DNA of 60,000 nt from Takakia lepidozioides. Its lineage: Eukaryota > Streptophyta > Takakiopsida > Takakiales > Takakiaceae. This document shows positions 11,081 to 23,724 of this stretch, piece after piece. Each line of letters opens with the position of its first letter. The stretch's first letter is position 1. The stretch covers positions 22,322,001-22,382,000 of the forward strand of contig CM060732.1 in assembly GCA_030704615.1 (NCBI GenBank), given 5' to 3'. A program made the translations under genes and the position numbers. The notes beneath the pieces are model-generated. The model did not search any database and was not told the DNA's origin. It worked only from the letters and a program-made list of their open reading frames with translations.

Positions 11081-11498
11081 CTCCTTCATATCTTCTCTTC
11101 TGGAGCTACCATGGATCAGCAGTGCCATCAAATGTTATCAAAACAAGTTGACTTCATTGTCGGTGGAGGCAATAACAGATCAGGCTTGAGGCTGGAGGAG
11201 GTTGGAGGAGAAGGAATTTTCCAATGTTTGCATATTACGATGGGGAACAAGTGACACGATCATCGTCTATGACTGAATTTGGGTTCCTAACACGTAATTG
11301 AAGCACCCACGATGGTCGTCTCATTTGTTCCTGAGCGGATTGTGAAGCTCTGTTAAAATCTCTCTTCAAATGGATTGAAGTAATCAAGGCGGCTTCGAAA
11401 TTCCTTCCCTGACGAACTGAGGGCACTATCGTGGTTGATTGAAATCTGGATGCACTCGGCTTGTTGTGGTTCTCAATGGTGGTAGATGCAGAGATCTG

Positions 11499-11518
11499 TC
11501 GCGCGATCACTCGTGGTT
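11499..11518 (+). other. GATC-centred CG-rich motif
   Basis: TCGCGCGATCACTCGTGGTT belongs to the dispersed family. Confidence 0.45.
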
Positions 11519-12007
11519 CAAAAAGCGGACTTCAGCATCGTCCTGGTTCTCCAGCCGACTGCCAAAATGTTATATTACCTCAATAGTGTCACTTGTCATT
11601 GGTCGGAGTGATGTTTTTTATATGCTCACGCAATCAACAACGAAAATGCTGTCATTTGAAGCTGTGAGGATTCTGCAGGCATACTGAGTTACTTCAGGTC
11701 AGTTACAGCGAGGGAACTCAAGATATTCGGATAATCTGTCCCGGAATATTTCACACCATCATCCTGGATGATTCATTGATGTGTTTCAGATCACGTACTC
11801 AAATCATCTGGGCTAATGGTGTCAATTGTTCCTTGGCGGATTGTTCAAGTATCTTAAAATCCTAGTCTTTAAGTTGTTTGAAGTCATTCTCCCTGCTTGC
11901 ATAATCCGATCTCCAACAATTGACAGCATCTTCGTGGTGTATTTTTTGGTTCCTATATCCTTCGTTTGGAGATTCATTATTCTTTTGAGGAACACCAACG
12001 ATTAACA

Positions 12008-12024
12008 TCGCGCGATCACGCGTG
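12008..12024 (+). other. GATC-centred CG-rich motif
   Basis: TCGCGCGATCACGCGTG belongs to the dispersed family. Confidence 0.45.
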
Positions 12025-13330
12025 TTTTTCTAAGAGCTGACCTGTTCTGATGTCCACCATTGCACACCAAAATGGTGTTATGAGGAGGCAGAATGTCAGC
12101 AATTGAACGTCAATCTCCAGCGTCATTCTCGTCATTTTCATGTGGACTGGACGCCAAAAGAGGAACACCGTCGCAAACAATCTCAACAATCATATGTATT
12201 TCAAGGTGTTTGATACTGCGTATGTTCATGTAGCTGATTTCTATAGGAATCTTTTTGCTATTCCTATTCCAACAACATTAGGTCTACTGAGACTGCCATA
12301 TTCCGAAATCGGAATCAGGCACCACCTACATGAAACCATCAGCTGAGAATGAAATCTTCAGTTCATTCAATCACAGCCCGGAGAAATATCTCAATCTGCT
12401 GGCCAACTACTTGTGGCTAGGGTGTTTCTCTCGAGTCGAATACAATGAATTGAAGATCTAATTCTCAGCTGACATGCAGTTGATGGTTTTATATTGGTCA
12501 ATGATGGTGGGCCGTGGCTGATACGGGAGTCTAAATATGACAGTCTCTGGGGACCAGATATTGTTCGCATGGGAATAGCAAAACGACTACTGTACAATTC
12601 AGCTACAGGAACAACAATAGAGTAAATAGGATTTTTGACATTGCTTGTGACAGTTCCAATCAATTAGTTGGTGGTTATTCAGTTGGAGATTATTTAGTTG
12701 GGGAACAGTTTACGAGTGCTTTACAGTAAATTGTCAGAAGTACCACAGCCCGTCACAGATGAACCTCGACTGGTCACCCGACACTATTTCCTTGAAGATT
12801 TCGCAGAAAACGTCACGCTTTGCATGTCAACGTACTCGCCACCGAGCCACTCTCCAGAAGCATACGAACAACATACTTACTCTCCAATTGGATACTTTCA
12901 GCATCTTATTTCAGGGTCAGTTACTTGGACATTATGTTTTGAAGAGCATATGAGTAATTCATCATCTTCGCAATTCACTGGAAGTCTGCAAGGCCACCAA
13001 TTCTTCGAGAAGTACAGCTGAACTTTGGTGGCACAATGGCGTAATATTGGAGGATATTTTTTGTGAGGTCATCACCATATCCACGATACCCGAGACAGCA
13101 TTTCAAGGACTTCATCCATCTTCTGCTGACAAAAACCTTCAGAACAACGGAAGAATACAGATTTGAAAATGGTCCCTCCAACCTTGTCAAAATATCGTGA
13201 TTTTCGGAAATGGCTTTCCTCAAAATATTTTCATCAAAAGTACGTCGGCCGATATCGTCTTGTGTTACCGGAGTTCAGCCCTCATTCTAGAAAATAACCT
13301 CTTTCACAGTAACCCCGCCATGTGACGTTG

Positions 13331-13440
13331 GAATGGGACACCATCCAGGAACATACCATACCCGTCAGTAGCAAGATTTGACCCCATAATCATCTGGGTG
13401 GCACTCAGTGCACTTCACGAACTGAGCTACTGACTGTTGG
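13331..13440 (-). repeat. tRNA-like SINE-type repeat, copy 1
   Basis: On the minus strand there is an A-box-like TAGCTCAGTTCG and a B-box-like GGGTCAAATCT about 45 bp apart, and the sequence is closely related to 39846-39960 on the plus strand. Similarity continues past the tRNA-like part for another 35-40 bp, which favours a tRNA-derived SINE over a tRNA gene. Confidence 0.55.
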
Positions 13441-13689
13441 TATCTCATTCAACTCTTACTAAACGTCGAGTGAACAGTGGAACTTGCTTTATGAGCCAAA
13501 TAGAAACTGTTTTTTCTCGTGAAGTTTATACATCATGTTTCTTTATTGCTCATATCATATATTAATAGACAAATAATTATTTATATCTTTATATTTATAT
13601 TTAAAATGATCCATGTAAATTCATTTAAATGATTTTAAAAAAAAATCAGATATTTCTCCTTATTTCTGGACCAAACTTTAGTCCAGATT

Positions 13690-14590
13690 TACTTAAAATT
13701 GTGTTATTTTCTCCTCTCTTGATCTTGCATCTGGTTTTTGGCAAGTTCCTCCCACTGAAGCAGCCAAGGAAAAGACCTCGTTTGTGTGTCGCATGGGCAA
13801 ATACCAATATGAGACCATGCCCAAGTTTGTTTATGCAATGTCACCTCCACCTTCCAACGCCTCATGGACATTGTCTTGGGTAATCTTCGCTGGGAATATG
13901 CCTTAATTTATGTAGATGATATCAATGTGTATTTAGCCAGTTTTGATGCCCACTTGACTGACCTGCAACGTGTTTTCAGCAAATTGCGTACTGCAGGCTT
14001 AAAAATGAAGCCAAAGATTGTGAGCTATTCATGCCTGAGCTACACTTTCTCGGTCATATCCTCTCCAAGGATGGTTTGCTTCCTAATCCTGCAAAGCTTG
14101 AGTCTATTTGGGGCTTTCATATTTCCAGGGATAAACATTGTATCAAATCCTTCCTAGGTCTAGCTAACGGATCAGGGCAAGGAGTTTTGTAACCAGCTCC
14201 TCACGGTGATTTGCTTCAATTTCGGTGTTAAGCATTCCACCACAGTCCCATACCATCCCCAGACCAATGGCCTCACGGAACGTTTCAACCAAACTCTTTG
14301 CTAAATGTTGAGAAAAATGGCGCACTTACCAGGGAGTGAGATACCTTTCTTCTCCATATTCCCTTTGCTTATCGCACCGCCGTGCATGCTAGCACCAAGA
14401 AGACTCCATTTTGAGTTGTTGTATGGTCGCAAGTGTGTTTCTCCATTGCATTCTATCCCTCTTATTTCTACTGTTGCTGATCCGGTTGATCTTAATACCT
14501 TTGTTGAGGATCTTCATGCTCGGCATGCGGTATCTATCCATGATGCCAAAACGAACTTTGATAAGGCTCAGCTAACCATTATTGGAGCCC
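13690..14590 (+). pseudogene. Ty3/gypsy pol scrap (RT joined to integrase)
   Basis: The first part has RT landmarks (TSFVCRMGKYQYETMP, then LIYVDDINVYL near 13915), with frameshifts near 13855 and 14030. At about 14165 it jumps directly to the integrase core (DQGKEFCNQLL, PYHPQTNGLTERFNQTL), so RNase H and the integrase N-terminus are deleted. Coding character ends near 14590. No LTRs are seen. Confidence 0.8.
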
Positions 14591-14889
14591 GCACTGCTTG
14601 TCCACTTCTCATCATTTCAAAAATCTAAGGGCTTCGTTGTTGTCCGCAAGGTCATTGTCATCGGCATCAAAGACGTCCTCAGGTCCTCCTTTGCAAGGAT
14701 GTCGTGCTTCCGGAACCGGGACGACTGCCCTTATGGAGGCTTCGATTATGCAATGTATTCGGCCACATCGGGAGACATCGTTATCTGGTACACAGTTTAC
14801 ACAGAAGATACTGGTTCGAATGTGGAAACATTGTCCGCTTTTGAGTATATCCCAGGCCACTTCCCCGATGAAATGATATTTTATTGCTC
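14591..14889. other. No gene recognised
   Basis: Short open frames exist on both strands here, including a minus-strand Asp-rich stretch, but none shows a family motif. Confidence 0.3.
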
Positions 14890-15370
14890 CGAAACTAGTG
14901 TCTTCTACATGCCCTCTTACACGTCTTTGAGAAGTATAACATCAATATAAAATGGTTTAAATGGTGAACCAATCATCCCCCTACCAAATGATTTTAAATT
15001 GATTTGAAACTTTGCAAGTGTCTTGTACATGCCCTCTTACAGGTCTTTCACAAGTTTCAAGTCAATCTAAAATGGTTGAAAGGATGAATCAATCATGAAC
15101 GTATCAAATGATTTTTGAGTGCTTTAAAGCTTTGCAAGTGTCTTTCACATGCCATTTTAAAGGTACCGGACAAGTATGAGGTCAGTAAAATATGGTTGAA
15201 AGGGTGAACCAATTGTTCCCCTATCAAATGATTTTATATTGCTTTGAAGCTTTGCAAGTGTCAGCCACATGCCCTCTTACAAGTACCGGACAAGTATGAC
15301 GTGAATAAAAAATGGTTGAAAGGGTGAACCAATCATTTCGCTATCAAATGATTTTATATTGCTTTGGATG
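14890..15370. repeat. 118-bp satellite, about 4 units
   Basis: The unit contains the words CTTTGCAAGTGTC, ACATGCCCTCTTA, ACAAGTATGA and AATGGTTGAAAGG, repeated about every 118 bp with many substitutions. Confidence 0.8.
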
Positions 15371-15770
15371 TCATTGCTTTGGTAATTCTAGCCCCCCAAT
15401 GGCCCATTCTAATCCTTGAATTACAATTCAAAATGCAATTCAAGCCCTTAAAATTGGTAATGCCAGTCCCTAAAATGACCAACCCCGGCCGCCCCTCAAA
15501 TTGTAATTTGAGCCCTTGAAATTGTCAATTCCAACCCCTCAAATTGCAATTGAAGCCCCTGAAATTTAATTCCAACCCTTCAAATTGCACTTCTAGCCCG
15601 TGAAATGGCAATTCCCGCCCCTCAAATTGCAATTGTAGCCTATGAAATGGCAATTGCTAGTGCAACCCCTGAAATTGGCAATTGAAGCCCCTGAAATTGC
15701 AAGTCCAGCCCCTGAAATTGGCAATTCGAGCCTCATAAATGACAATTTCAGCCCCTGAAATTGGCTATGG
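15371..15770. repeat. Short tandem repeat based on CCCCTGAAATTGCAATT
   Basis: Roughly 20-bp units, each a variant of CCCCTGAAATTGCAATTG..., fill 400 bp and interrupt the 118-bp satellite. Confidence 0.75.
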
Positions 15771-15925
15771 GTGAACCAATCATTCCCCTGCCAAATGATT
15801 TTGAATTGATTTGAAACTTTGCGAGTGTCTTGTACATGCCCTCTTAAAGTTACTCAACAAGTATGATGTTAATGTTAAATGGTTCAAAGGGTGAACCAAC
15901 AGTTCCCCTGTTGGATGATTCATGA
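15771..15925. repeat. 118-bp satellite, further unit
   Basis: This has the same words as 14890-15370 and resumes after the short tandem repeat. Confidence 0.7.
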
Positions 15926-15940
15926 TTAATCGTTAACGAT

Positions 15941-18145
15941 TGATCTCATATTACATTGGGACATATCAGAGGGTACATTGAACACACTGGCCAAGTTTCA
16001 AAGCGAACGAAAATCATTTGGATGGGCAACCATCCGTTGGCCCATTGAACAAATTTCGATTGATCTCATATTACTCTGGGGCCTCTTCTATGGTACATTG
16101 AACATACTAGCTAAGTCTCAAAGCGAACCAAAATCATTTCGATGGCCAACCATCCGTTGAGCCATCGAATGAATTCGATTGATCTGATATTAGTCCGGGA
16201 CCTGTGAGAGGGTGTCTCGAACGTACTGGCAAAGTTTGCAAGCAAACAAAAATGATTTGGATGGGCAACCATCCGTTCACCCATTGAATGTATTATGTTG
16301 GATCTGTTATTACTTTGGGATCTGTTGGACTGCGTTTCGCGTGCTCGTGTTTTTTTTTTTCATTCCATTTTTGAATGGGGCGTGTAATGACTTCATGTGC
16401 AACGTGTGTGCCAAATTTGGGAGCGATCAAAATTCATTTGGACCCAAAACCACAGTTTCTTGCCCGTTTTGGACTCCAAACTTGATTTGTGCTCTACTTC
16501 ATGCATTCTTCATAGAGAGTTCTGCAATAGTGAGCAAAGAGAATACTTTTTTTTTGGGGCATTTTTTATTGGTCCAAATTTTGGCGGGGGAGTAGCAGTG
16601 GGATGCTTGAAGCCGCAGAACAAAATTGATACGTGCCAGAAACCCCCAATGAAAGGCAGTGCAAACCTATTTATTGGCTTAAAATTAATTTAAATTCAAT
16701 TACATTCTGGAATGGCTTGGTGTCGATGGGGAGGCAAACGATTTATTCATTTGTTGTGTCTCCGCACATGTGTCGCACACATGTTCAAGCACATGCGGGC
16801 AAAAGAGGGGCTTCAACCACATCCGATCAATGAGTGCAATAGCCGTGCACGCATTGCAGGATTTCTTTTTCGCAATGAACAAAAACCAGATGACAACTGA
16901 ACGCCTCATTGGCCCATCGAACAAATTTTGATTGACCTCATATTACACTGGGACTTATCAGAGGGTACATTGAACACACTGGCCAAGTCTCAAATCGAAC
17001 GAAAATCATTTGGGTGGGCAACCATCCGTTGGCCCATTGAACGAATTTCGATTGATCTCATATTACTCTGGGGCCTCTTCCATGGTACATTGAATATACT
17101 GGCCAAGTCTCAAAGCGAACCAAAATCATTTCAATGGCCAACCATCTGTTGAGCCATCGAATGAATTTCGATTGATCTAATATTAGTCCGGGACTTGTGA
17201 GAGGGTGTCTCGAACGTACTGGCAAAGTTTGCAAGCAAACAAAAATGATTTGGATGGGCAACCATCCGTTCACCCATTGAATGTATTCTGTTAGATCTGT
17301 TATTACTTTGGGACCTGTTGGACTGCGTTTCGCGTGCTCGTGTTTTTTTTTTTCATTCCATTTTTGAATGGGGCGTGTAATGACTCCATGTGCAACGTGT
17401 GTGCCAAATTTGGGAGCGATCAAAATTCATTTGGACCCAAAACCACAATTTCTTGCCCGTTTTGGACTCCAAACTTGATTTGTGCTCTATTTCATGCACT
17501 CTTTATAGAGAGTTCTGCAATAGTGAGCGAAGAAAACACTTTTTTTTTGGGCATTTTTTATTGGTCCAAATTTTTGCGGGGGAGTAGCAGTGGGATGCTT
17601 GAAGCCGCAGAACAAAATTGAGCCAAAAACAAAATCGATACGTGCCAGAAACCCCCAATGAAAGGCAGTGCAAACCTATTTATTGGCTTAAAATTAATTT
17701 AAATTCAATTACATTCTGGAATGGCTTGGTGTCAGGCAAATGAGTTATTTGTCTGTTGTGTCTCCGCACATGTGTCGCACACATGTTCAAGCACATGCAG
17801 GCAAAAGAGGGGCTTCAACCACATCCGTTCAATGGGTGCAATAGCCGTGCACGCATTGTAGGATTTCTTTTTCGCAATGAACAAAAACCAGATGACAACT
17901 GAATGCCTCATTGGCCTATCGAACGAATTTTGATTGATCTCATATTACATTGGGACCTATCAGAGGATACATTGAACACACTGGCCAAGTCTCAAAGCAA
18001 ACGAAAATCATTTGGATGGGCAACCATCCGTTGGCCCATTGAACGAATTTCGATTGATCTCATATTACTCTGGGCCTCTTCCATGGTACATTGAATATAC
18101 TGGCCAAGTCTCAAAGCGAACCAAAATCATTTGGAGGCAAATGAT
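15941..18145. repeat. About 1-kb tandem direct repeat, 2 full units plus a partial
   Basis: Unit starts (TGATCTCATATTAC...) fall at 15941, 16933 and 17935, giving spacings of 992 and 1002 bp. Each unit begins with two to three diverged 110-130-bp sub-repeats (ATTGATCTCATATTA ... AAAATCATTT ... CCATCCGTT), followed by a 700-bp non-repetitive part. A related piece is at 43700-43935. No coding signal is seen. Confidence 0.85.
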
Positions 18146-18179
18146 TTATTCGTCTGTTCATTTATTCGTGATTAATCGT

Positions 18180-18570
18180 TAATGGTGAAAAGGATAAACC
18201 AAAGGTTCCTTCATCAAAAAAAAATTGAATGATTTGAAATTTTGCCAGTATGTTCTACATGCCTCTTACATGGACCAAACAAGTATGAGATCAATCAAAA
18301 ATGGTTCACAGGAGGAACCAATGGTTACTTGATGTGCCGATTTCTGAATGCTTTCAAACTTTGCCATTGCATTGTACATGCCCTCTTAAAGGTACCGGAC
18401 AAGTGTGAGTTCGATTTAAAATATTGCAATGGGTGAACCAATGGTATCTTCATTCAACAATTTTTGATTGTTTTGAAACTTTGCCAGTATATTGTACATG
18501 CCGTCAAACAGGTACCGAACAAGTATGAGGTCATTCAAAAATGGTTCAAAGGATGAACCTCGTATTTCCA
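18180..18570. repeat. 118-bp satellite, about 3 units
   Basis: Diverged units with TTTGCCAGTAT, TACATGCC and ACAAGTATGAG words follow the 1-kb repeats. Confidence 0.75.
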
Positions 18571-18656
18571 AAAATTACGTAGACTATACAGTGGGTTGCA
18601 CATTTAAGTTTTCGCAACCTGAGACCTTTGGCCTACTTCCTACGTTTCTAGTCTTT

Positions 18657-19058
18657 CTAGTCATCTTCATCTAGATTTATTACTTCGTTGTCGTCATCTC
18701 CAGATGTTGATGAAGATGCTTCAGGTGTAGAGGACATGCCTCCACCAGTACGAAGAGCTCGAGCCTGGGCTCGAGTGGAAAGAGGAACCCAGTGTTGTGT
18801 GGTCCACCCCTGCCATCATGCGTAGCGTTCTAGGCGAGTGCTGACTCTCTTCCACATTTGACAGAGCCGGGTTTGTCGCTCTTGCTATGGCTTTATGCAA
18901 TTTTTCAATTAAATCCGATATGTTTGGAAGTGGCAAGAACACCCCTGGAATAGGGGCAACTTGGTCACGCCATGTGTTCTGCCAATACTTTACAATACTC
19001 GTGATTGGCAGCATTGAAATTGTCCAACACCTCCTCCTGTTGGGGGTCTCTGCGCAAC
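18657..19058 (-). pseudogene. RING-type gene, 3' part (cut by LTR element)
   Basis: Read on the minus strand from the LTR boundary at 19058, this continues in frame from 35955 once the insertion and one GCAAC copy are ignored. A shift near 18975 moves it to the frame with GVFLPLPNISDLIEKLHKAI. The C-terminus becomes Ser-rich and then acidic, ending VINLDEDD before TAG at 18659-18657. VINL followed by acids resembles a SUMO-interacting motif (inference only). The rest of the gene is at 35955-38997. Confidence 0.6.
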
Positions 19059-19983
19059 TGTTAGAAGGCTACTTGGGACTTAGACGCTTTTACGGGTTCT
19101 GTGGGGTACCCTTAATTTTTGCGCAGACTGAGACCAACATGAGCCTTAGGGGTGGCAGGCGCAGGCTTTAGGGGGGGGGGTAGACAGCTTCGCACAACCA
19201 GTCACAGCCTGACACAGCTTTATACAGCCCGTCACAGTCTATCACAGCTAGACACAGTTTGACACAGTCCGACACAGCTTCGCACAGCCAGTCACAGCCC
19301 GATACAGCTTTACACAGCCAGTCACAGCTCGGCACAACTTGACACAGTCTGTCACAGTACATGGGGAACAGTTATCATTGACAGGGAACGACTGTATGGG
19401 AACGACATCTGCAGAGGGAATGTGTTACTTCAGGGGTGACGGTTAGTTAGTTAGGTGGTTAGAACAGCTTGCGGGTAGATTAGGCAGAGCGGCAACAGGA
19501 AGGGGATTACTTCTTGAGGAGGGCGACTTGTTCAGGGGAGGAGGAGACGTAACGGAGAGCGGAAACAATGAAGAGGAGATGATGACTTGATTGAGGCTTA
19601 ATTCATGCAAGCTGTAAAATTATATAGTAGGGTAGATTAGAGACACCATGGCATAGGCATGATACATGATTAATCTTAATCCGATACTGAATCGATACAA
19701 ATATACTGTGTAGAGAGACATGAGAGAAGCTATGGAATGAATGCATGATTAATTGGAACTTAGTAGATACTGAAGCAATCTGATGCTTCAGTATACACGG
19801 TAAGGTAAATTGATAACATGAAGGCAAGAAGGAATACAAATAGGAAGCACAACCATGATTCACTAGTTGTAGGTCACGACTGATTGTTCTGAGCGGGCTG
19901 AGTGCTTAGAGATATCCAACTCTTCTATCTTGGAGTTTCCACCTCGGATAGCAAAGGGATGAATGAGTAAAAGCCGCTCGACA
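19059..19983 (+). repeat. 5' LTR (925 bp)
   Basis: It begins TGTTAGAAGG and ends CTCGACA. It carries a CACAGC minisatellite early in U3 and a 249-bp stretch (about 19567-19755) missing from the 3' LTR. Confidence 0.9.
19190..19356 (+). repeat. CACAGC-type minisatellite in U3
   Basis: Variants of CACAGCCAGTCACAGC and GACACAGCTT are repeated. The 3' LTR has a shorter version (35398-35515), and a relative sits at 26715-26870. Confidence 0.8.
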
Positions 19984-20003
19984 TTTGGCGACCATACTGG
20001 GGA
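19984..20003 (+). promoter_or_regulatory. Primer-binding site
   Basis: TTTGGCGACCATACTGGGGA directly follows the 5' LTR. It resembles the TGGCGCC...GGGGA sites of Athila/Tat elements primed by tRNA-Asp, with a few changes. Confidence 0.55.
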
Positions 20004-20040
20004 ACTGGGTCATGAACAACCAGATGTGACAGGCATCTAG

Positions 20041-21281
20041 TGGGATCATGGTGGTTGGAGAATTAAAGAATTTGATGTGAATCAAATTCCATGTGGAACT
20101 GAGAAGGAAAGATTGTCTAAACAATTATTTCAGAGGTTCTTGGAATTGCCAGATGGTTGTAAAGAAAACATTCTTAAGAAAGTGCATGATGCTGACCCTG
20201 AGTGGGGTCTGGAGAAAGGAGTGATAAAGATTTATCAGGTGGCCTGTAGAGGAAGAGCACATTGGTTACCAACACTGGTTTATGTGATAGCATTGTTATC
20301 CATTAAGCGAGTAGAGTTTGAAGGCTGGAAGGAAAGGAAGGTGAATGTTTATACTCATATGCATGATGAGCTTGTACTGATAAAGAATTGGATTCCAAAG
20401 GATATTCTGTGGATCAAACTCACACCAAAAACAGCTTTTCAGACTTGTTTGCCATATGGTTATATGGTGACTTCTAGTATAGCCAAGGGTGCATTGAAGC
20501 TTGAAAGAAACCCAGGCATATACGAGAGATACTACAGAAGAGAGTTTTGGTTATTGCCACATTAAAGAAATGAAAGACATGGGACATGAGTGATGAAAGA
20601 GAAGCTAGACTCCAGAGATATTCAGCAAAAAAAGAAAGTTATCTGAAAGCTAATTATCCATATCTTTGGGAGAGAGGAATAGACATAGGGGAATCATCTG
20701 GACCTCTCACACCATTAAGATCAGAGAGTACATCACCCATACCGGAAGAACTAGAGTTGGATGCCACTCCTTCTTTTTCTTTGCAAGAAAGATTAAGGGA
20801 ATTGGTACAGGAAGAAGATCAACCACGAGGTGAAAGATCTGAGGTACATCCCTGGATAAAAGATTTGACAGAAATCTTTGATAAGAGTTGGCATGGAACA
20901 CCAAAAGCAGGAACTCCAGTTTCTGAAATGGAAGATGAAGAAGGAGGAGAGGCTGTGGCAGAGCCAACGGAGAGTTCAGACTCTCCAACACCGTTGCAAT
21001 TGAGTTACATGAGTGAAGAAGAAGAAACCCAAGGGCATAACTTGGAAGATGAAAACAAAGAGAAGAAATTGGAAGATGAAGAGTATGAAGAAGTAGACCC
21101 AACAGCTGAGGTTGAGACTACAACCAGGACATCCCAACCCGTTGGACCTGGATCAAGTGGAGCACTTGGATCACAGGCCAACGAAGGTGTCGGCTCAGGG
21201 GATCAGGCGGGCAGCCTGGATCTGGCTCTGGGGGGACAAGGAGTGTGGAAAGTAGTGCAACTGGAGCTGGGAATACTGTGA
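20041..21281 (+). pseudogene. 5' frame(s) upstream of gag, unknown role
   Basis: The first block (open from about 20041 to TAA at 20563-20565) encodes a globular-looking stretch with a run of hydrophobic residues (LPTLVYVIALLSI). A second starts at ATG 20586 and is strongly acidic and Pro/Ser-rich, ending at 21281. They precede gag in the same direction and could be an N-terminal extension of the gag polyprotein, now split. I do not recognise a domain. Confidence 0.4.
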
Positions 21282-21469
21282 ATATAGTGAGGCCAGTAGC
21301 AGAGAGTGCTCAGGGGCCAGCTCTTGGTGGAAGTTCCACCACAACTACCACAGGTCCTCAAGGACCAGCACCAGCAAGGGGACCAACACCTGTCAGTGGG
21401 CGGGGGGTAGGGCCACAGATGGCGTTACAACCAACACGGGCAAAACCACCTTTTCCAATATATTCATGA

Positions 21470-23040
21470 AAAGGGGATCCTGATGTACACATTAGCCAAT
21501 TTGAGCACATGTGTATAGTGAACAATGAGAATGGCGATGATGCCAAGATGAGACTATTTCCTTGTTCACTTATAAAGAAAGCAAATGAATGGTATGCAAG
21601 ATTCCCTGATAATCATTTTCTAACCTGGAATGGCTTGAATACAACATTCCAAAATAGGTTCAGGACAAGTAAAACTGAGGATGAAGTGTATGGAAGTTTA
21701 CAACAATTAAAGCAAAAGAAGCATGAAACTGTTGAGGAGTATATGAAAAAGATGGAATTGATGATGAAAAAGTTGGCTGCTGTACCAGCGCCAGGTTTAC
21801 AGAAGACTTGGTTTGTGAGTGGACTAAGACCGGAGTTGCAAAAGAAAGTGGATATGTTACCCCATAATACAGTGGAGGAGGCATTTGAAACAGCGAACAG
21901 AATTGAGCAATTGGGAATGCTCAGGAGAGAGAAAAGGGATGATGAGGACTCTGAGGATGAGTCAGATGAGGAAGAAGAGCAAGAGCTTAAGAGGAAGAGT
22001 AAGAGGAAGGAAAAGTTGAAGAGGGATAACTATGAGAAAAGATTAGAAGAAATTTTGATGAAGTATGCCACAGAGGCTGCAACACATTGGAGGAAGGGTG
22101 TTTGGTGTGCAAAATGCCAGAATGAAGGCCATACCACCACTGAATGCCACATGAAGGAGAAACACTGTACTATCTGTAAAATGGATAACCATTTTACTGA
22201 GAATTGTTACTACAACAGAAGGACAGCTGCAAGAGAACCTAGGCAAGTAAAGGTGCATCAAATGCAGCCCCAGCCAAGAAGAAACAGTGATCAGGACCAC
22301 TATGGTAGGCCTGGTGGTTATAACAATGGCATGGAAGGGAGAGGTAATCCAAGAGGGAATTACCAAGGAAATTCCAGAGGCAACTATTAGGGTAATCCAA
22401 GGGGGAATTACCAGCCAGGGAATCAGGATTACAGAAACAATCCCAGAACAGACCAAGGGCGAAGACCTAATGGGAAGAACTGTGTTACTATTGTAATCAG
22501 GCAGGACATCGCAAGGCAACCTGTCCATTCTGGATCAGACACCAGAATGAGATGAGAGCTCCTGTGAATGAGGGGCAAGTGGTGGCAGCTCACATGGTTA
22601 GGCCATGTGTTGTACCAGAAGTAAGTACAATGATAGTAACCAGAAGCAAAGCCAAATTAATACCTCCAGTAGATGAGGAAGGTGATAATGAAGATGGCAG
22701 TGATGTGCGTGAAGATGATGTGGCTTGGAGAGATGAGAAGGAACTGCACAAGGAAGTGGTAGATACCATAAGGGAAATGCAGAAGAGTACTGATATTCCT
22801 ATGGCAGATTCCTTTGATTATGAAAGAGAAGAGGAAGTGAGTGAGGATGAAGGGAAGAAAGAAGCTGCAGAAATGCAGAGTAATGAAGGGACTTTGGCTG
22901 AAGTAATATGCCAGTCCAAAGCAGAGATTACCATTGGACAGCTATTGGCTATGACACCTTATTGTAGACACAGGCTGTATCAATCGGATTGCCCATGTGA
23001 CAGGGAACACAAACCTGAACAGCAAGGTGACCAGTTATAA
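21470..23040 (+). pseudogene. gag (capsid plus zinc knuckles)
   Basis: The frame from 21245 is interrupted by TGA 21467 and then carries a Retrotrans_gag domain (LFPCSLIKKANEWYARFPD, QNRFRTSKTEDE, FVSGLRPELQKKV). A basic, Arg/Asn/Gly-rich tail holds two CxxC...H...C knuckles (CAKCQNEGHTTTEC, then CTICKMDNHFTENC). TAG 22388 falls where the local GNYQGN repeat predicts Gln, so the stop arose from CAG. After a shift near 22480, a third knuckle (CYYCNQAGHRKATC) and an acidic linker run to TAA 23038. Confidence 0.8.
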
Positions 23041-23724
23041 TGTGAAGCCGGAAGGGCGAGAAACAGTCATGGACTTTGATGATTCTATGCTTGTAATCCA
23101 ATTGAGAATTGGAAGCACAAAACTAACTGATGTACTGATAGATGGAGGCTCTGGAGTGAATATCATGACAGACCAATTAAGGCAGAAGCTTGGTCTAAGT
23201 AACATGAAACCAGCCCCATTTACAGTAACATGGCAGATCAAAGAAGTGTTCAGCCATTGGGATTGAGAAGAGGAGTTAAGATACAGATTCAAAAGATGAT
23301 CTTTAAGATCACAGTAACTGTGTTGAAAATGGATGAAGTCATGGAAGCTTACTCCTTATTGCTGGGTCGACCGTGGCTGAAACAGGCCAGGGTATTCCAT
23401 GACTGGAATTCCCAGTTAATAACTGTGCATGATGGGATGCACAAGATACAAATCACCACTAAGAAATCTAGTAGATTACCTGCTATGAGAAGACCTCGAG
23501 GGGTCAGGGAGTATGACTGGAGGGGAGGACTTGATGAGGAGCAGGAAGCTACCCTGTTCGCTGCACACCCAGAGTGGGAGCAGGTTGCAGAGATGCAACT
23601 GGAAGGCCTAAGTTGTTTAAAAGGTATCTTCTGTGGTGTAGTGACAGCAACACCAATTGAGGGTGAAACAAGCAGTTACCCACCACATTTCTATGAAGAA
23701 AGAGAGGAGAAATGGAAATCCTAG
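23041..23724 (+). pseudogene. Retropepsin-like protease
   Basis: The sequence VLIDGGSGVNIMTDQL (near 23130-23180) gives the catalytic Asp in a DGGS context, as in Athila/Tat proteases, and YSLLLGRPWLKQA gives the downstream flap and second-lobe landmark. Two overlapping frames (22997-23266 and 23230-23724) show a frameshift near 23250. It would process the polyprotein. Confidence 0.75.

Larger units (their letters stand above)
10776..13330. other. Gene-poor region, possibly introns of the 10.2-kb gene
   Basis: Only scattered short open frames are present (for example 12698-13021, Ser/His/Pro-rich), none with a recognisable domain. Three GATC-centred motifs occur here. If the 10.2-kb gene continues, its remaining exons would be in this stretch. 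Confidence 0.35.
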